Shown piece after piece: positions 48,601-60,500 of a stretch of DNA of 64,000 nucleotides. How positions within the stretch are numbered: the stretch's first letter is position 1; each line of letters opens with the position of its first letter. The position numbers and the translations under genes were made by a program. The stretch is from Diplosphaera chodatii (lineage: Eukaryota > Chlorophyta > Trebouxiophyceae > Prasiolales > Stichococcaceae): the NCBI GenBank assembly GCA_032358165.1, contig JAALGY010000032.1, positions 3,968,001 through 4,032,000 of the forward strand. The letters are read 5' to 3'. The notes below the pieces were generated by a model. That model saw only the letters and a list, made by a program, of their open reading frames with translations, was not told the origin of the DNA and did not search any database.

Positions 48601-49487
48601 TGTCCCTCCACATGTCCAGGGTGTACGGTGCGGTGCAGGCGGGCGGCGAGGCAGGTGCGGAGGGCGCGGTGTGGGCGCACCTGCTTCCTGCCGCCAAGCG
48701 GCCGCCCACATTGCCGGCCCCAGAGCAGCTGCTGCTGGTGCCGGACGCAGGCAGCAGCCCTGACGCGTGCCAGCAGCAGGTGCTGCAAGAAACTGCAGAT
48801 GGTCATCTGTTTGCACTAAACCAGATGCTTCTGTTGCGGCAGGGCATTGAGAAGGGCAGGTGGCTTGGCATACCGCACACAGAGCTACCAGGGACTGTCC
48901 TGCTGCACATCAGCCGGGGACAGGCGCACGAGGCTGATGTCTCTGCACTGCAGATCGCTTTGCTGTGCAGCACGCTGCTGCTGCTGGCGGACTGCCGGAC
49001 AGCAGGCGGCGGGCGGCGGCCCTGGGGTGATGCCGCCACCGGCCGCCTGCGGGCGCTGCCTGCAGAGCTCAATGCCCTGGGCATGCGGCTGGGGACGGCC
49101 ACAGCGAGAGCAGCACCGCCGCCACCAGCGCTCCCTGCATCGCCGGATGCAGCACCAACGGTGGACTCAGCAGCAGAATGTGTCAAGGGTCCACTGGAGA
49201 GCAGCACCCAAGCACCGGCTGCTGGTGTTGCACCAGCGGCTGACGTCAGCAGCAGTCCTCCACATGCAGATTCGATCGAGGCACAGGCAGCCGACGAGCC
49301 GGCCATGCACAGGCCGCCGCCCGGGCGCCTGCAGCACATGCAGCAGGGAGCAAACTGCACTGCGCCTCAGCAGGGCACTGCAGCGGCGTTGACAGCGTTG
49401 CGGCGGGCCTGTCGCCAGTGCGCGATGCTTGCCAAGGATCTGGCAGCTGGTGGCCAGGACGCTCTTGTTGCTGCCAAGCGAGACTGA
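45641..49487 (+). CDS. Large helical (solenoid-like) protein of unknown function
   Basis: Nine exons in phase: 45641-45859, 46054-46701, 46817-46921, 47049-47283, 47453-47583, 47778-48051, 48190-48283, 48408-48507 and 48639-49487, giving 884 residues if the ATG at 45641 is used. The sequence is dominated by Ala/Leu-rich amphipathic helices (ALIAALEYAAG-like near the start, KLAALAAHAHYSSLG, GVFRALVVLLAAGHYLH, VPAFVPALLRPCF, ALQIALLCSTLLLLADC) separated by Ser/Gly/Pro/Gln-rich linkers. There is an acidic stretch, EDDDEELYEDLLPLP, at exon 3. This looks like an armadillo/HEAT-type scaffold, but no repeat consensus or named family was recognised. TGTAA at 49560-49564 follows the stop by 73 bp. An upstream 5' exon is possible. 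Function unknown. Confidence 0.62.
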
Positions 49488-49559
49488 TCAGCCTGTGACT
49501 AGCGACCGGTTCGTTACAAGTTTTATGCGTTGCGAGGAGTGACGTGCTATCCGCAATAG

Positions 49560-49564
49560 TGTAA
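49560..49564 (+). terminator. Polyadenylation word TGTAA for the helical-protein gene
   Basis: TGTAA 73 bp past the stop at 49485-49487, the normal spacing for chlorophyte transcripts. Confidence 0.5.
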
Positions 49565-50208
49565 GGTGGTGCACTTCCTGAGATGCAATGTTGCATCTGC
49601 ATGAACTGATCAGTCATCAGTCACACACCCACGCACAGCTGCTTGCAACCATCAAGTTGGACGGGCGGAGAGAAACTGGCCGTCAAGCTACAGCAAGTCT
49701 GCAGTACTTAACACTCGGCGTCACGTGTGACACGCTTGCATTGCGAACAATAAACGGCGGCATTCTCTCCCTCACGTACCCGCCCCCGGAGAGTTCTCTC
49801 CTTCTCTGGCCGTGAGTCATTCATATGATCTTGCTGCATTCATGGCATGATTAGTGCCTAGCAGTGCAGCCAGCAACTGCTCGATTGCACATTAGGCAGC
49901 TGCGGAGCATGTAGGTCCCGCATCCGCATCGAAACACGGCCCCTGATGTGACACCGAAGGTAACATGCAGCATGAAGGCTCTTTGGATCATCACATGCGC
50001 AGCGAACAGGACCTGCTCGCAAGTCACATCCGTGTCTGGCAGGATCTCTGCAGCCTGGTTCTTGTCTTGGACTTTCAAGGCATTGGCACCAGACAAGATA
50101 GAGCACAACGCTGCACAAGAACGCAGCTCGCTGTTGGTACTTGGAGTTCTTGCAATTGTGTCTTTGTCCACGCAAACGATGCACTGCATCCTGACACTAG
50201 GTACGTCG
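49565..50208. other. Promoter region of F-box copy 4
   Basis: Contains ATAAACGGCGGCATTC at about 49750-49765, which matches the promoter element of tandem copies 1-3 at 14 of 16 bases, now on the plus strand and about 450 bp from the ATG. No gene was recognised. Confidence 0.4.
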
Positions 50209-53200
50209 ATGGCTTCCGACACTGGGCAGACTGGCGCAGACAACATGGTGTCCGTGATGGCACTGCCTCCCGAGGTTCTGCAGCGTATTTTCGGCTTTCT
50301 GCAAGATCCAGATGACCTGGCAAACTGCCACATTGTGAATACGAGGTATATATGTGCACTACCACCTCCATAAACCACTGTGGCCATGCCCACATATCGG
50401 GCTGGTGGTATGCTGCAACCATCAACATGGTAGACCAGGATTGACGTGTCCAGCAACCCTCTTCGACCATTCATGCGACGCTAATGGTGCAGGTTCTGCA
50501 CAGCAGCAAGAGCGGAGCTGACCAGTGCAGAGCCGCAGCACCCTGGATTTCTCGAGCTGGCGCTGCTGCACCAGTATCCGCTGCGCCACCTCAGCGCCGC
50601 TGTGCTGCCCTACTGCAACGAGCTGGGCTCATACCTTGCAAGCAAGGTGCAAGATGACGGCATGAGGAATCGTTGCTTCGGCATGTGAGACCTGACAAGC
50701 GAACGCAGTTGGCCCCAGTCACAAGGGATGTCGCAATACTGCTCGCTAGTTTTGCACATGTCCAAAGAGTGCAGTAAAAGCCAAAGTCAAGGTGTCAAAA
50801 CATGTCAACAGGCACCCACAAGCCTGACGTCCTTGGAGGTCAGTCGGAACACGCTGTGTGCACCGGAAACGGGGCATTGTCCGGGCCGGCTCTCCATGGC
50901 CGATGTGCTGCAGGGCATTCGCAGCCTGCACAGTTTGTCCTGCCCAGTATGCACATTGGCCGACCGTGCATTGTTGTGTGCATCAGATCGTGTCGCATAC
51001 ACTGGTGGCACGGCATTCAAGAATGTGTGCAACCTGCTGGGTGCTGATTCCTAATCGGACATACGTTTGTTGATGCATGGCGCATGAACGGTGGCGCTGC
51101 CGTCTGTAGCTGTATGTAACATATTCACCACTTGCGCGCACAGACTGCAACAGCCTTGCATGATAGATTGCCTACTGGGCTGCCCACCCACAGGTGATGG
51201 ACAGGGACCTCAACTTCTTGCAGCAGCCTGACCTCGCTTGCCTCCACACGCTCATTCTTGATATTGGACCAACCGTATCTGACCACAAGGTGTGCTCACT
51301 GCTGGCTGGTCGCACTTTTTCGTCAAATGCACACGAGGTGCTAGTGTTTGCACCTCCCAATCTAATCTAATCTAATCGGATTGTCTGCAGCAATGCATAC
51401 GAAGCTGACTTCGACAGTAGATTTCAGGCAGGGCCATGGCATGAATGCAGGGGCTTTCGCATCTTCAGAACCTGAAGCATTTCGTACTTGTCCCCAACTT
51501 GTTTTCCGGGCGCGTCCACCCCGAGCTGCTGAGAGTGATCGCAGATATGACAAACCTGCAAGCTTTACACCTTCATGCGCTGCCAGATGCATCGCCTCTT
51601 TCGGCGCTCAGGTAGTGCGCGCATATATGGGTCACAAGCAGAGACTCTTCCAAGTCACAGCAAATACGCACACCCTACAGTGTGCCCCACAACCACACTG
51701 TGTTGTGCAGCCGTCTGACGGCGCTCAGACTCGGCCTGCAATTTTGCCGCGAACGACATTTCGAAGGGGAGCAGTACCTTTGCGAGAGCTGCAGCAGTGA
51801 TGGTCATATACAACGGCTGGTTGAGGATCTGCCGCAGCTTCGGGCACTGGACCTGCTGGCCTTCGGAAAATCGGCAACCGAAGCAGGTGCGCCTTGCAGA
51901 TATTAGAGAGACCTCCGAGACGATGATGTCATGCGCATATGTGTCTCGCTGCTGGCCAAGGCATTGCTAAGCGCACAGATGAGTCGTGAGCAGCCTGAGC
52001 GACGCTGGTGGTGGTGCCTCTGCATTGTGCAGGGTTTCGTCACTTCTCGAAACTCACGAAGCTGCAGCATCTGAGACTGGTCAACTCCTTTGCTTACGGC
52101 GCTCACTACAGCATGGACCCAGGTGTTGCAAGCCTGACAGGTGTGGTTGCCTCACAGAAGAACTGCTGGTTCGGGACGATGACCGGTCTGCGTTGCAATA
52201 CATCACAGTTGATCTCCAAGCGACTACCATCCCTGAGCCGTAGAACTTTTCCTTGTGGTCTGCACCACCGACACCACCGACTGGCACGCCCCATGCGTGC
52301 TACAGGGCTGGAAGCACTTTCCATATCATGCCGCGCTTTGACATCTGGGCATGCTTTGGCTGAAATTGCGCGACTCACCAAGCTGACAGCTCTGGAAGTG
52401 GACTTGTCACACGCCCGCAGCACAGAAAGGTGCGGATGCAAACCTGCAATGCATTGTTTATGGCTGTTGATACAGGGTTTGACTTTGCCGGTCCTAGATG
52501 ACTGGAATCACAGTGGAGCAGCTCGCCAGCAGCTGTGTTTGCTGGATGTCCTGTGTGCATCATGACTGCAGCAATTAACAGAAGCGTGCCCATGCGTACA
52601 TGAGCAGTTCCCAAATGAAAGCACATGACACCGTTCATCTGCACTTTGCAGCGCCATTATTGATGCGATGCTGGCAGCACTGGGTCCCCGGCTGCGGCGT
52701 CTGCGGATCCAAGACAGGGACTACCAGTGCAGTGGGCGTCCCAGCGTGCTGCCTGCAATAGTCATGCAGTGTCCGCTGCTGACCAGCCTGGAGGTGCATG
52801 TGCCGAGCCCAATAAGTACTGAGGCGGTATGTACAGCCGTACATATAGTCTTTGGCATTCGAGCGTGAATGCACTGATTATGCTCGTCACCAGCTCTATT
52901 GCATTACAACTGCACTCGGCCTTGCAAAACCGAGAACGATTGCAGCTGCAGGCGTCACCACCTGAGGGCAGCAGGTTGAACGGCGCTGTGCCGCTGGCAC
53001 ACTGCAGCCAGCTGCGCCTGTGGTGCAGCCTTGCTGAGGTATGCCGGCCTGCGCGCCTCCTGATCGCTCCTGATGTTTTGCCGGATGCCACATGTTGCAC
53101 TATGTGTGTATGTGTGGATCATGATTTGGATCATGCTTCACACTTGGTCTTCGTTGATCGAGCATGGCTAGCTGGTGTGCGCCTGCAGGCTGAGCTGGCA

Positions 53201-54433
53201 ATGCCATGGTTCAGAAATCTGCGCCGCTTGAGCCTTCAGATCATCTCAGCATCAGGGGATGAGGACTACAGGGAGGCAACCGTCATCAACGGTAAGTGGC
53301 ACCAAGGTTCCAGGCTCGCTGCCACGCACATGCCGGCTTTCGACATGCTGGCAGCATGGCAGGGACCTGCTGTATGTAGGGCTGCATGTTGTACATGCCC
53401 ATGTGCTATGTACATGTGCACCCACAGAGGTCTCATTGTGCAGGTCTGCAATGCCTTGCGCATCTGCAGTATGTCGATGTCCAGATGGACACAGTAGGGA
53501 GGAGCGGCGCGCTGCTCCGCCTGTTTGAGGTGTGTACAGCTTTCATGTTGCCAGCTGTCTGCTGCTGGCAGTGCGCATGCTTGCTACGGGGGTGTGGGGC
53601 TGAGCTGCTGTAGTCTGCATTGGGTGCTGTTGCAGGCGCTGGCTGCCTGCAGCAGCCTGACGTGGCTGCAGGTGGCTGATGGCCGCAGTGATAGTCATCT
53701 GGTCTGGGAAACTCCCGGACCGCCGGTACCCGCTCATGATGCGCACCTGATGCATCGTGCAGGAATGTTGCCCATTGCTCCTGCGCACCTGCATAATCCG
53801 TCCCACCAAGCCCTACATCAGGTGTTCGCCCCAATGATCAGGAGATCCGAATGGAGCACCTGAGGGCGCTGACGGCGCTGCCCCAGCTGAAGGTGCTGAA
53901 CCTGCACCACACGCGCTGGGAAGAAGACACTAGCTGCACCGGGCTGACCATGCTGCTGACTGGCCTGCCCCGGCTGCGCGTCCTCAATGCACCAGCCGTA
54001 GTGCTGGTGCGCACATTCACATCTGCTCAGCACTTGCAGTGGGCATCATCAAGTTGCAGAGACTGGCACATCCAGAAATGCTCTGTCTTGACCTTGGCTC
54101 CATGACAGTGGCTGGCATCAGCCAAGGTGCAGAACTTCCTTTCAGGCCGCACTGATGCTTCATCAAAGTTCTAAAAGATCGTGTGTACTGTTGCGCGTGC
54201 AAGCTGCTATTGCGCTGAGATACACAATCGAGCAACTTGGTGCGCAGAGACTATACCAGACTCTCCAAGAAACGGCGGACCTGCCGCCGGGGCGGCGGGC
54301 CCTGCGGCGGTACCCGCGGAGTGTCACCCTGGGCGACGCCTCTCCCGCACACCCCGCAGACAAGGAAGCCGATCCGCTGGAGCCCGACCGCTGGCCTGCG
54401 CTGGAGCCGCAGCGCTGGCTGTGGGACGGCTGA
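50209..54433 (+). CDS. F-box/LRR protein, inverted copy 4
   Basis: Fifteen exons keep frame: 50209-50345, 50493-50646, 50812-50946, 51194-51289, 51469-51611, 51711-51886, 52033-52122, 52306-52429, 52652-52826, 52946-53038, 53189-53291, 53444-53529, 53636-53671, 53842-54006 and 54248-54433, giving about 632 residues. The F-box is in exon 1 (ALPPEVLQRIFGFLQDPDDL). Exon 2 has the family block RFCTAARAELTSAEPQHPGF. LRR-like exons include NLKHFVLVPNLFSGRVHPEL, SRLTALRLGL with LPQLRALDLLAF, KLTKLQHLRLVNSF, GLEALSISCRALTSG, AALGPRLRRLRI, FRNLRRLSLQI and LRALTALPQLKVLNLHHTRW. The C terminus is basic, then acidic/Pro-rich. Terminal acceptor 54248 could instead be 54260. Predicted SCF substrate receptor. 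It is the mirror-orientation relative of copies 1-3 and clearly more diverged. TGTAA lies at 54634-54638. Confidence 0.8.
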
Positions 54434-55343
54434 CGGCACCGCAATCATGGCACAACAAGCAAGGCCAGGAGCTATACCACATGTGGAGGTGCAAGGTCCT
54501 CATGCACTTCTGGATTTGATCAAACAATGCACAACTGCTTGCCATGTTGCTTCTTTGCGCTTGGGATGTCTGAGGAAAATCAGGACAGTGCTTAGGATGA
54601 TCATGCCTTGATACGTTCGTATCGCGTTTCTTGTGTAAGCCATGTTGAACATGAAGCGTTCAGGGTTGGCCAAGCACTTCCTCAGCTGGTGGACATGCCA
54701 GGGCCGCAGCGCTCAGCCCAAGTCTCTTGGCTGCGATGTACAGAAGTCGGTGGCCAAGCTCAAAAGGACCAAGGTCAACTGCTGAAAGTGAGCGCGCATC
54801 GACGGTTGGGCAGCCTCATCATGCCTGCCACAAGGAGACGCCATGGCTAGCGCACGCAGTGCTGGCCGGCAGTGTCAGCACGCACGGCGGCATGCCAAGC
54901 CGAGTGTATGCTGCTGGCGATTGCATCAGCTACACATTGCATCACAGTATGTCTCACTGGTCACAAGTACAGCATTCAGTAGTACGTTGGCTAAATAACC
55001 ACGGACATTGGAGCACCAGGGTTTACACCTGAAAGCAGCCTTGCATCCAATGGGATGCACCCGAGCAACTTATCAATCCGACTGCATACTTGCATCTGCC
55101 CACCTGGTACCGCTAGAAATGGATCTGGCGGACACTTCCATGATGAGGTCCCCACCTCGAAACATCATCATCATCGTGGTTCCTGCCTATTGTGCTGTCT
55201 GAGTGAGCTGTGCGTGTGCCAACATCTTCCACTCTGCACATCTGAGGTCGTCTGCTGCTGAAGTCACTGCATTAGGTGCAAGGAACAACTGCAACGAAGC
55301 CGGTCCTCTGCATCGCTGGTGGGTATAGTGAGCTGATGGACGC
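54434..55343. other. Spacer between F-box copy 4 and U-box pseudogene
   Basis: Holds the TGTAA at 54634-54638 as a probable 3' end signal for F-box copy 4. Remaining sequence shows no convincing exon, although it may contain decayed 5' exons of the U-box relative that follows. Confidence 0.4.
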
Positions 55344-57134
55344 ATGCCTTCCGGCAAAGTGCGAGTGCTACAGCTGCGGCTGGCAGGCCATGAGCTTGGA
55401 ACGCTATTGCAGCGCGTGTACGTAGCGGCCTTGGCAGCCTCCACCTTGCACATAGAGAGGCTGCAGCGCTGGAGGGGCTGCCCATTGCAGCACTCAGTGC
55501 GCAGCCACATCCTTCCCGGCAGGCCCCACGACATGCGGTGCTCAGCCGCCAAGATCCTGGCGGGCATCACTCCAGGGTTGACGCCGCCTGTGGCGTGCAC
55601 GCTGGCCAAGCAAGGCGTGGTGGGACCGTCACTGGAGGCGGGCTCACACGATGGTGTCCCCTGTTGCCCGCAGCTGCAAGCCGCTTCACAAGGTCAGTGG
55701 CAGCCAAGGTCTGGCATCCTGTTGCGCACCAATGCGATGACGAGCACATTTGTGGACCCGTGTGGATGGCGTTGGCAGACACTGCCTGGCGGCCTGAAGC
55801 CACAGCGCGGCCGCAGACTGCCGCCCCTCAGCCCTGGCTCAGAGCTGTGTGCCTCTGTGTCCAGATGCAGGCGCTGCCATGGCGTGCAGTTCCTTCAGAG
55901 TCAGTCTTCGACCTTGGGTGTTGGCAGACAGCTGGACTAGGGATTGCCACCGTCGTGTAGATTCTGGCAGCGGTCCTGACAGCTCACCCATTGGCATATG
56001 CAAATGTGCTATGGGCTGGGATGTAGTGGTGCAGCATGTGAGGTAGGTGGGCCTCCAGCTCCCAAGCTGCAACCCGCCTCCCCTGCTACCTGCGTATCCA
56101 CAGCTGCAACCTCCTAACCTGGTTACTGCAAGGACATGCCTACAGTGGGGTCCCGGTGCTGTACAATGCAGGGGGACCTGCAGCCGCACCCGCAGCTAGA
56201 GGGGCGCATTGTACATCCACGGTCCATCTCGACGCGGGCTGCTGTGGTGCGAAACGGCAGCTGGGACGCAGCGGCGCAGCGCGTCAGGTGGTCTGCTGGC
56301 ATGATGCATTTGTGCTGGTTTTGCTGCTGAGTCCTGCTGTGTTCACTACATACACATGCCTGCCCAACTGGTCGGTGTACATTGCAGGAGCCTGCAGCCG
56401 CCGCCTGCGCTGGAGGCAGCGTGGGCTCAGCAGCGCGAGTCTCTACGCATGGTTACAGCCGTGCTGAGATGCGGCAGCGTGGGCGCCTCGCTCTCATACA
56501 GCACGCGATAGCACTGCAGATGCCGGCGCTGTGGCTGCAGCAGAGCGCGCCATGCAGGAGCTGCTGGTACGCTCTGTGGCAGAATGCTTGCCAGCGTCAC
56601 CTGCTGCCGATGTTCTAAGTAGCAGGGCTGACCTGCTGCAGGAACCGAACGACATTGTATTGCACGCAGGCTGAGGAGCAGCCTGCAGAGGATTCGAGCC
56701 GGCGCAGCCAAGCAGCCAGCAAGCGCGCCCGCAAGAAGGCCGCCAAGCAGCAGGCCGCTGCCACTGCCGAGACTGCGCAGTATGCTGCCGCTGAAGCTCA
56801 GTCTGCTGCAGTGGCCACCGGCTCGTGTCAGGCAGCAGTGAACAGCTGCACCACAACGCCGGAGGCAGATCCTCAGCAGGAAGAGGCAGGTCCAGTGGCG
56901 GCAGCATCATCAGAGTCGGTGGTGGCGCTGCCCGCTGAGCGGCGAGGTCATGCGGGGCCCGGTGCTGTACGGCAGCGGCGGCCACAGCTTTGAACGGGCG
57001 GCCCTGGATCAGTGGCTTGCGGCCAACCCTGGAGTGGATCCGATCACTCTGCAGCAGCTTCCAGCAGGGACAGACAGCCTGCTGCCCAACCGCGCCCTGC
57101 GCAACATGCATGATCCAGCAGCTGCGCCTGGTGT
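55344..57134 (+). pseudogene. Frameshifted U-box gene relic (copy psi-C)
   Basis: Exons matching the 3' half of the intact U-box genes occur in order. KILAGITPGLTPPVACTLAK near 55545-55615 resembles the intact RLLGVGTLTAVSRLLTPHVS. RAAVVRNGSWDAAAQRV at about 56240-56287 resembles ALVQDGSWDAAVQRIG. LEAAWAQQRESLRMVTAVLR near 56400 is followed by a stop and a one-base frame change before AAERAMQELLVRS. The basic block KRARKKAAKQQ is near 56725, and the U-box (CPLSGEVMRGPVLYGSGGHS, then FERAALDQWL) at 56928-57030 is one frame away from the linker exon. Two independent frame breaks make a functional product unlikely. It is diverged from both arms and lies in direct orientation between F-box copy 4 and the right repeat arm. 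Confidence 0.65.
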
Positions 57135-57513
57135 GAAGCCTGAAATGTCAGCTGACTCAGGGGTTTTGGGTGGACAGCGGGTAGGTGACTCGAGGAACAA
57201 TGCTGTGTTTCACGGCACGCCATCTATGCGCTGTCCTGCAGGTTGCCGCTCAATGCAGATGTGCAACCTTGATGGCACGTTAGTGTATACTGTTAGAGTC
57301 CATACTGGCCGTCAGCAGCACCGTATAGATCGTGTGTTTGCAAAGTGCAACATCCAGCAGGAAGACTGCGAAGGCCTGTGAACCGTCACCCATGTGCTCA
57401 GGCACCTGCAGCTTTATTACGTTGTGCACGAGGACGTGCACATAGAACAGCATCAGACCCGTTGATACCGCCCAAACAAACGTATGTCACAGGCTCTACC
57501 AGCTCATTACCAG

Positions 57514-60500
57514 TCAGCCCGGATACAGCTGCTGAACCAGATTGCGCAGGGCGTGGTTGGGCACCACACCGCCTGCCTCTGGCGACAGCGGCTGCTTGCT
57601 GAGCGGGTCCACCCCAGGGTTGGCCGCCAACCACTGCTCCAGGGCCGCCCGCTCGAAGCTGTGGCCCTCGCCGCCACACAGCACAGGGTCCCGCATGACC
57701 TGCCCGCTCAGTGGACACCGGAACCACTCTGCTGCTGCGGACTGTTGTGTAGCCGGCACTGCGGTTTGTGGCCTATCAACCGCCGCATCTGGGGCTACCT
57801 GCGGCGCTGCAGCAAGTGCAGCTGGCAGCAGCACGTCAGTGACTGGCGCAATGCTGGGGGTGGCGGCTGCCGCCTGGGGGTCTGCTGTGCTGCCAGCTGC
57901 TGCTGCGGGGGTGGCTGCGCTGCCAGCAGCCTGTGCATTGCCAGCCGCTGCGGCCGCCTGCTGCCTGGCCGCCTTCTTGCGGGCGCGCTTGGCGGCTGCC
58001 CTGCTGCCCTGGCTTGAAGCAGCTGCAGGCTGCTCCTCAGCCTGCAGGCGGCACAGTACATCAGGCAGGCATGCACAATGCCAGTGCATGGGACGCCCAA
58101 ACACCATGCAAGTCCAGTGCAGTGTCCATGTGTGCTTCACTATCAGTGTAGGTCAGGGGCTGCCAATCAAACAAGGAGTTCGCAATTGCAGCGCGACAGC
58201 TGGTTGCACAAGGAGTCCACAACGCAGCAGATGCACAGTGTACCAGCAGCTGCTGCATGACGCGATCTGCTGCAGCTACGGCGTCGGCATCTGCAGCCGT
58301 TGCGCCACCACCCGGCCTGCCTTCTTCGCCTCGTCTGGTGCCCACCAGCATACGGGCCGTCAACCGCTGCATCGCCTGCCGCAGAGCCGCCCATTCAGCA
58401 GTCGGCCGCGCCGGCGGCTGGACGTCCCTGCATTGCCAGCCACCTCCTCAGGCACGATGCACAAGGAGACATCCGTCTGGCACAGTCAACGACCTGGCCG
58501 CTTGACACCTTGGCACGATCAGGACTGCTGCTTGACATCCTGGCAGTCGACAGAGTGCCAGGGCAGCTGTCGACGAGGTGGACACTCACCCAAAGCGCTG
58601 CACCGCTGCATCCCAGCTGCCGTCTTGCACCAAAGCAGCACGTGTCGGCCCATCAGTAGACGGCAGGACTGCTGCCAGGATGTCAAGCACCGCCTTGGTC
58701 CCTTGTAAAGTACTGCCAATGTCCGCGGCCGCTGCTGACGACGTTGCTCGCCACGGCAGTGCCTGCAGTACCAACACCCTGGCACTTGGATACTCTGACA
58801 ACCTTGTGTGCTGTCAGCACCACCGGCAGATGCCAGAAGCAGGTGACAGCCAGTACTGGCATGTGCACCTGGCAGCTTGACTAAGATCGGATTCATGGCA
58901 ATGGGCCCGTTTACAGCAGCAGATCTGAGGCAAGCAGTTTACAGCTTGAGGCAAGGCGGCTCGGTTTCCCACAGGACCAGTGGCGAGCTCACCTGCAGCA
59001 GGGAGCGTGCCAGGCCTCGACTGGCCAGAGTGCGGGACACGTGCGGTGTCAGAAGCTGAGACACGGCCGTCAGGGTGCCGACGCCCAGCAGCCTCGTCGC
59101 CTCGGGCTTGCTGGAGTCAAACTGCGCGGCCTGGGGCGTCCCGGGGGCCAGGGCCGCCTGCGCTGCGGCCTCTGCGTGCGCGAGTCGGAGGGTGTCCAGG
59201 CCGCCACGCAGCAGCGTCACAATGTCGTGTGCTGACCAGGGGTCTCCGGCAGCAGCCGCGGCACTGGCAACCTGCATAGTGCAGGGTAGCACCAATCGCA
59301 CATGCAACAGTTGGACATCAGCAGCATGCGAAATGCCACTTTATGCAAGTGCACCTGCCGTGCTGCTGTCAGCTTACGCACCTGGAGACAAAGGTATCAC
59401 AGGCGCCCAGCATAATTTTACATACATGTGGTCTGCCAACATTAATCCTACCTGCGCAGCCGTATGAAAAGTTGCCGCAGCACAGAACAGCCCCGGAGCG
59501 AGGCAGCAGCTATGGTCATGCACCTCCTTGCTGCTGCTCAGGCTACTAGTGTTCCTGCATAGCGGTGCCTGCACATTCCAATGACGTGCATCATGCCTCT
59601 GCTGTAGTGCCAAAGCAAACCAAGGCTCGAACATGACAGGCAGTGCCTTCCACTGAAGCAGGCTGTCTTTGCACCCATTGTTCACAGCGACATGGGCAAA
59701 GCATCTGCAATTTTGGACTTCTTTGTGGATTTAGGGTGTAGGGCTTTAAAACTAAGACCAGGTAAGATGGGAGGGCACACCTGCAGTGCTGCTGCCAGGG
59801 CTTCCATCGCCCCAGTGCCAAAGATGCGTGCGGTCTGGGTCTTGACGCAAAGTCTGGAGGTGTCATTGCTGAGGATGGCCTGCAGCTCAGGGTGCTGAGT
59901 TTGTGCACAGCAACACATACAACGCAATTTCGCATGCAGCCTCGACATGGCAGCTGCTACTGTACGATACTGAAGTGAGCTGCAGGGTGAAAGTCAGGCA
60001 GTGGTATTCACGTCGACTGCTTTGGCCAGCCGTGCGGCGTTGGTGTCTATCAGCATTGCCAGCTGCACGGTCACAAACAGCGAAGCTCATGACAAGCAGC
60101 CTGCCGTGTGTCCATCGCCGTCGAAACGGAACTGTTCAGCACCCTGCCTTGCATTTTGCAATACCGTGAGCAATCTGTCAGGCTGTCAGGCTTGCAGGAC
60201 AGGACAGTCAAGCAGGTTGGCATTCATGGTGTGCAGATGATGTGCGGTATATGCGCTGCAACTCGAGAAACACCTGGTCATCGAACGACAGAAGCTCGAA
60301 CTCGGTGAGTGGACATTCCGACACCCTGCCAGAGTGCGGCTCCTGCACTCCGGCACTCAGCCAGGAGGTGGCCAGCTGCAACACCTGAGCTTGCGAAGAC
60401 ATCTGCACGTTTCTCTCCTTCCAGGTTGTTGTCGAGCTACCTGCACGGCAGCCAGGTCCACGGTGTGGTGCTCTGCTTGGCTGCCGATGTTTTGCAAACG

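Noticed and set aside
51358..51380. TCTAA pentanucleotide repeat and other short tandem repeats (near 10000, 35130, 45107)
   Set aside because: Only two to four units each, in introns or spacers. They look like ordinary microsatellite noise.
57542..58708. A 388-residue open frame on the plus strand, the longest of its kind on the right
   Set aside because: It is exactly antisense to the U-box, linker and upstream exons of the right-arm gene. Its composition reflects GC-rich third positions on the other strand, and it contains no domain.
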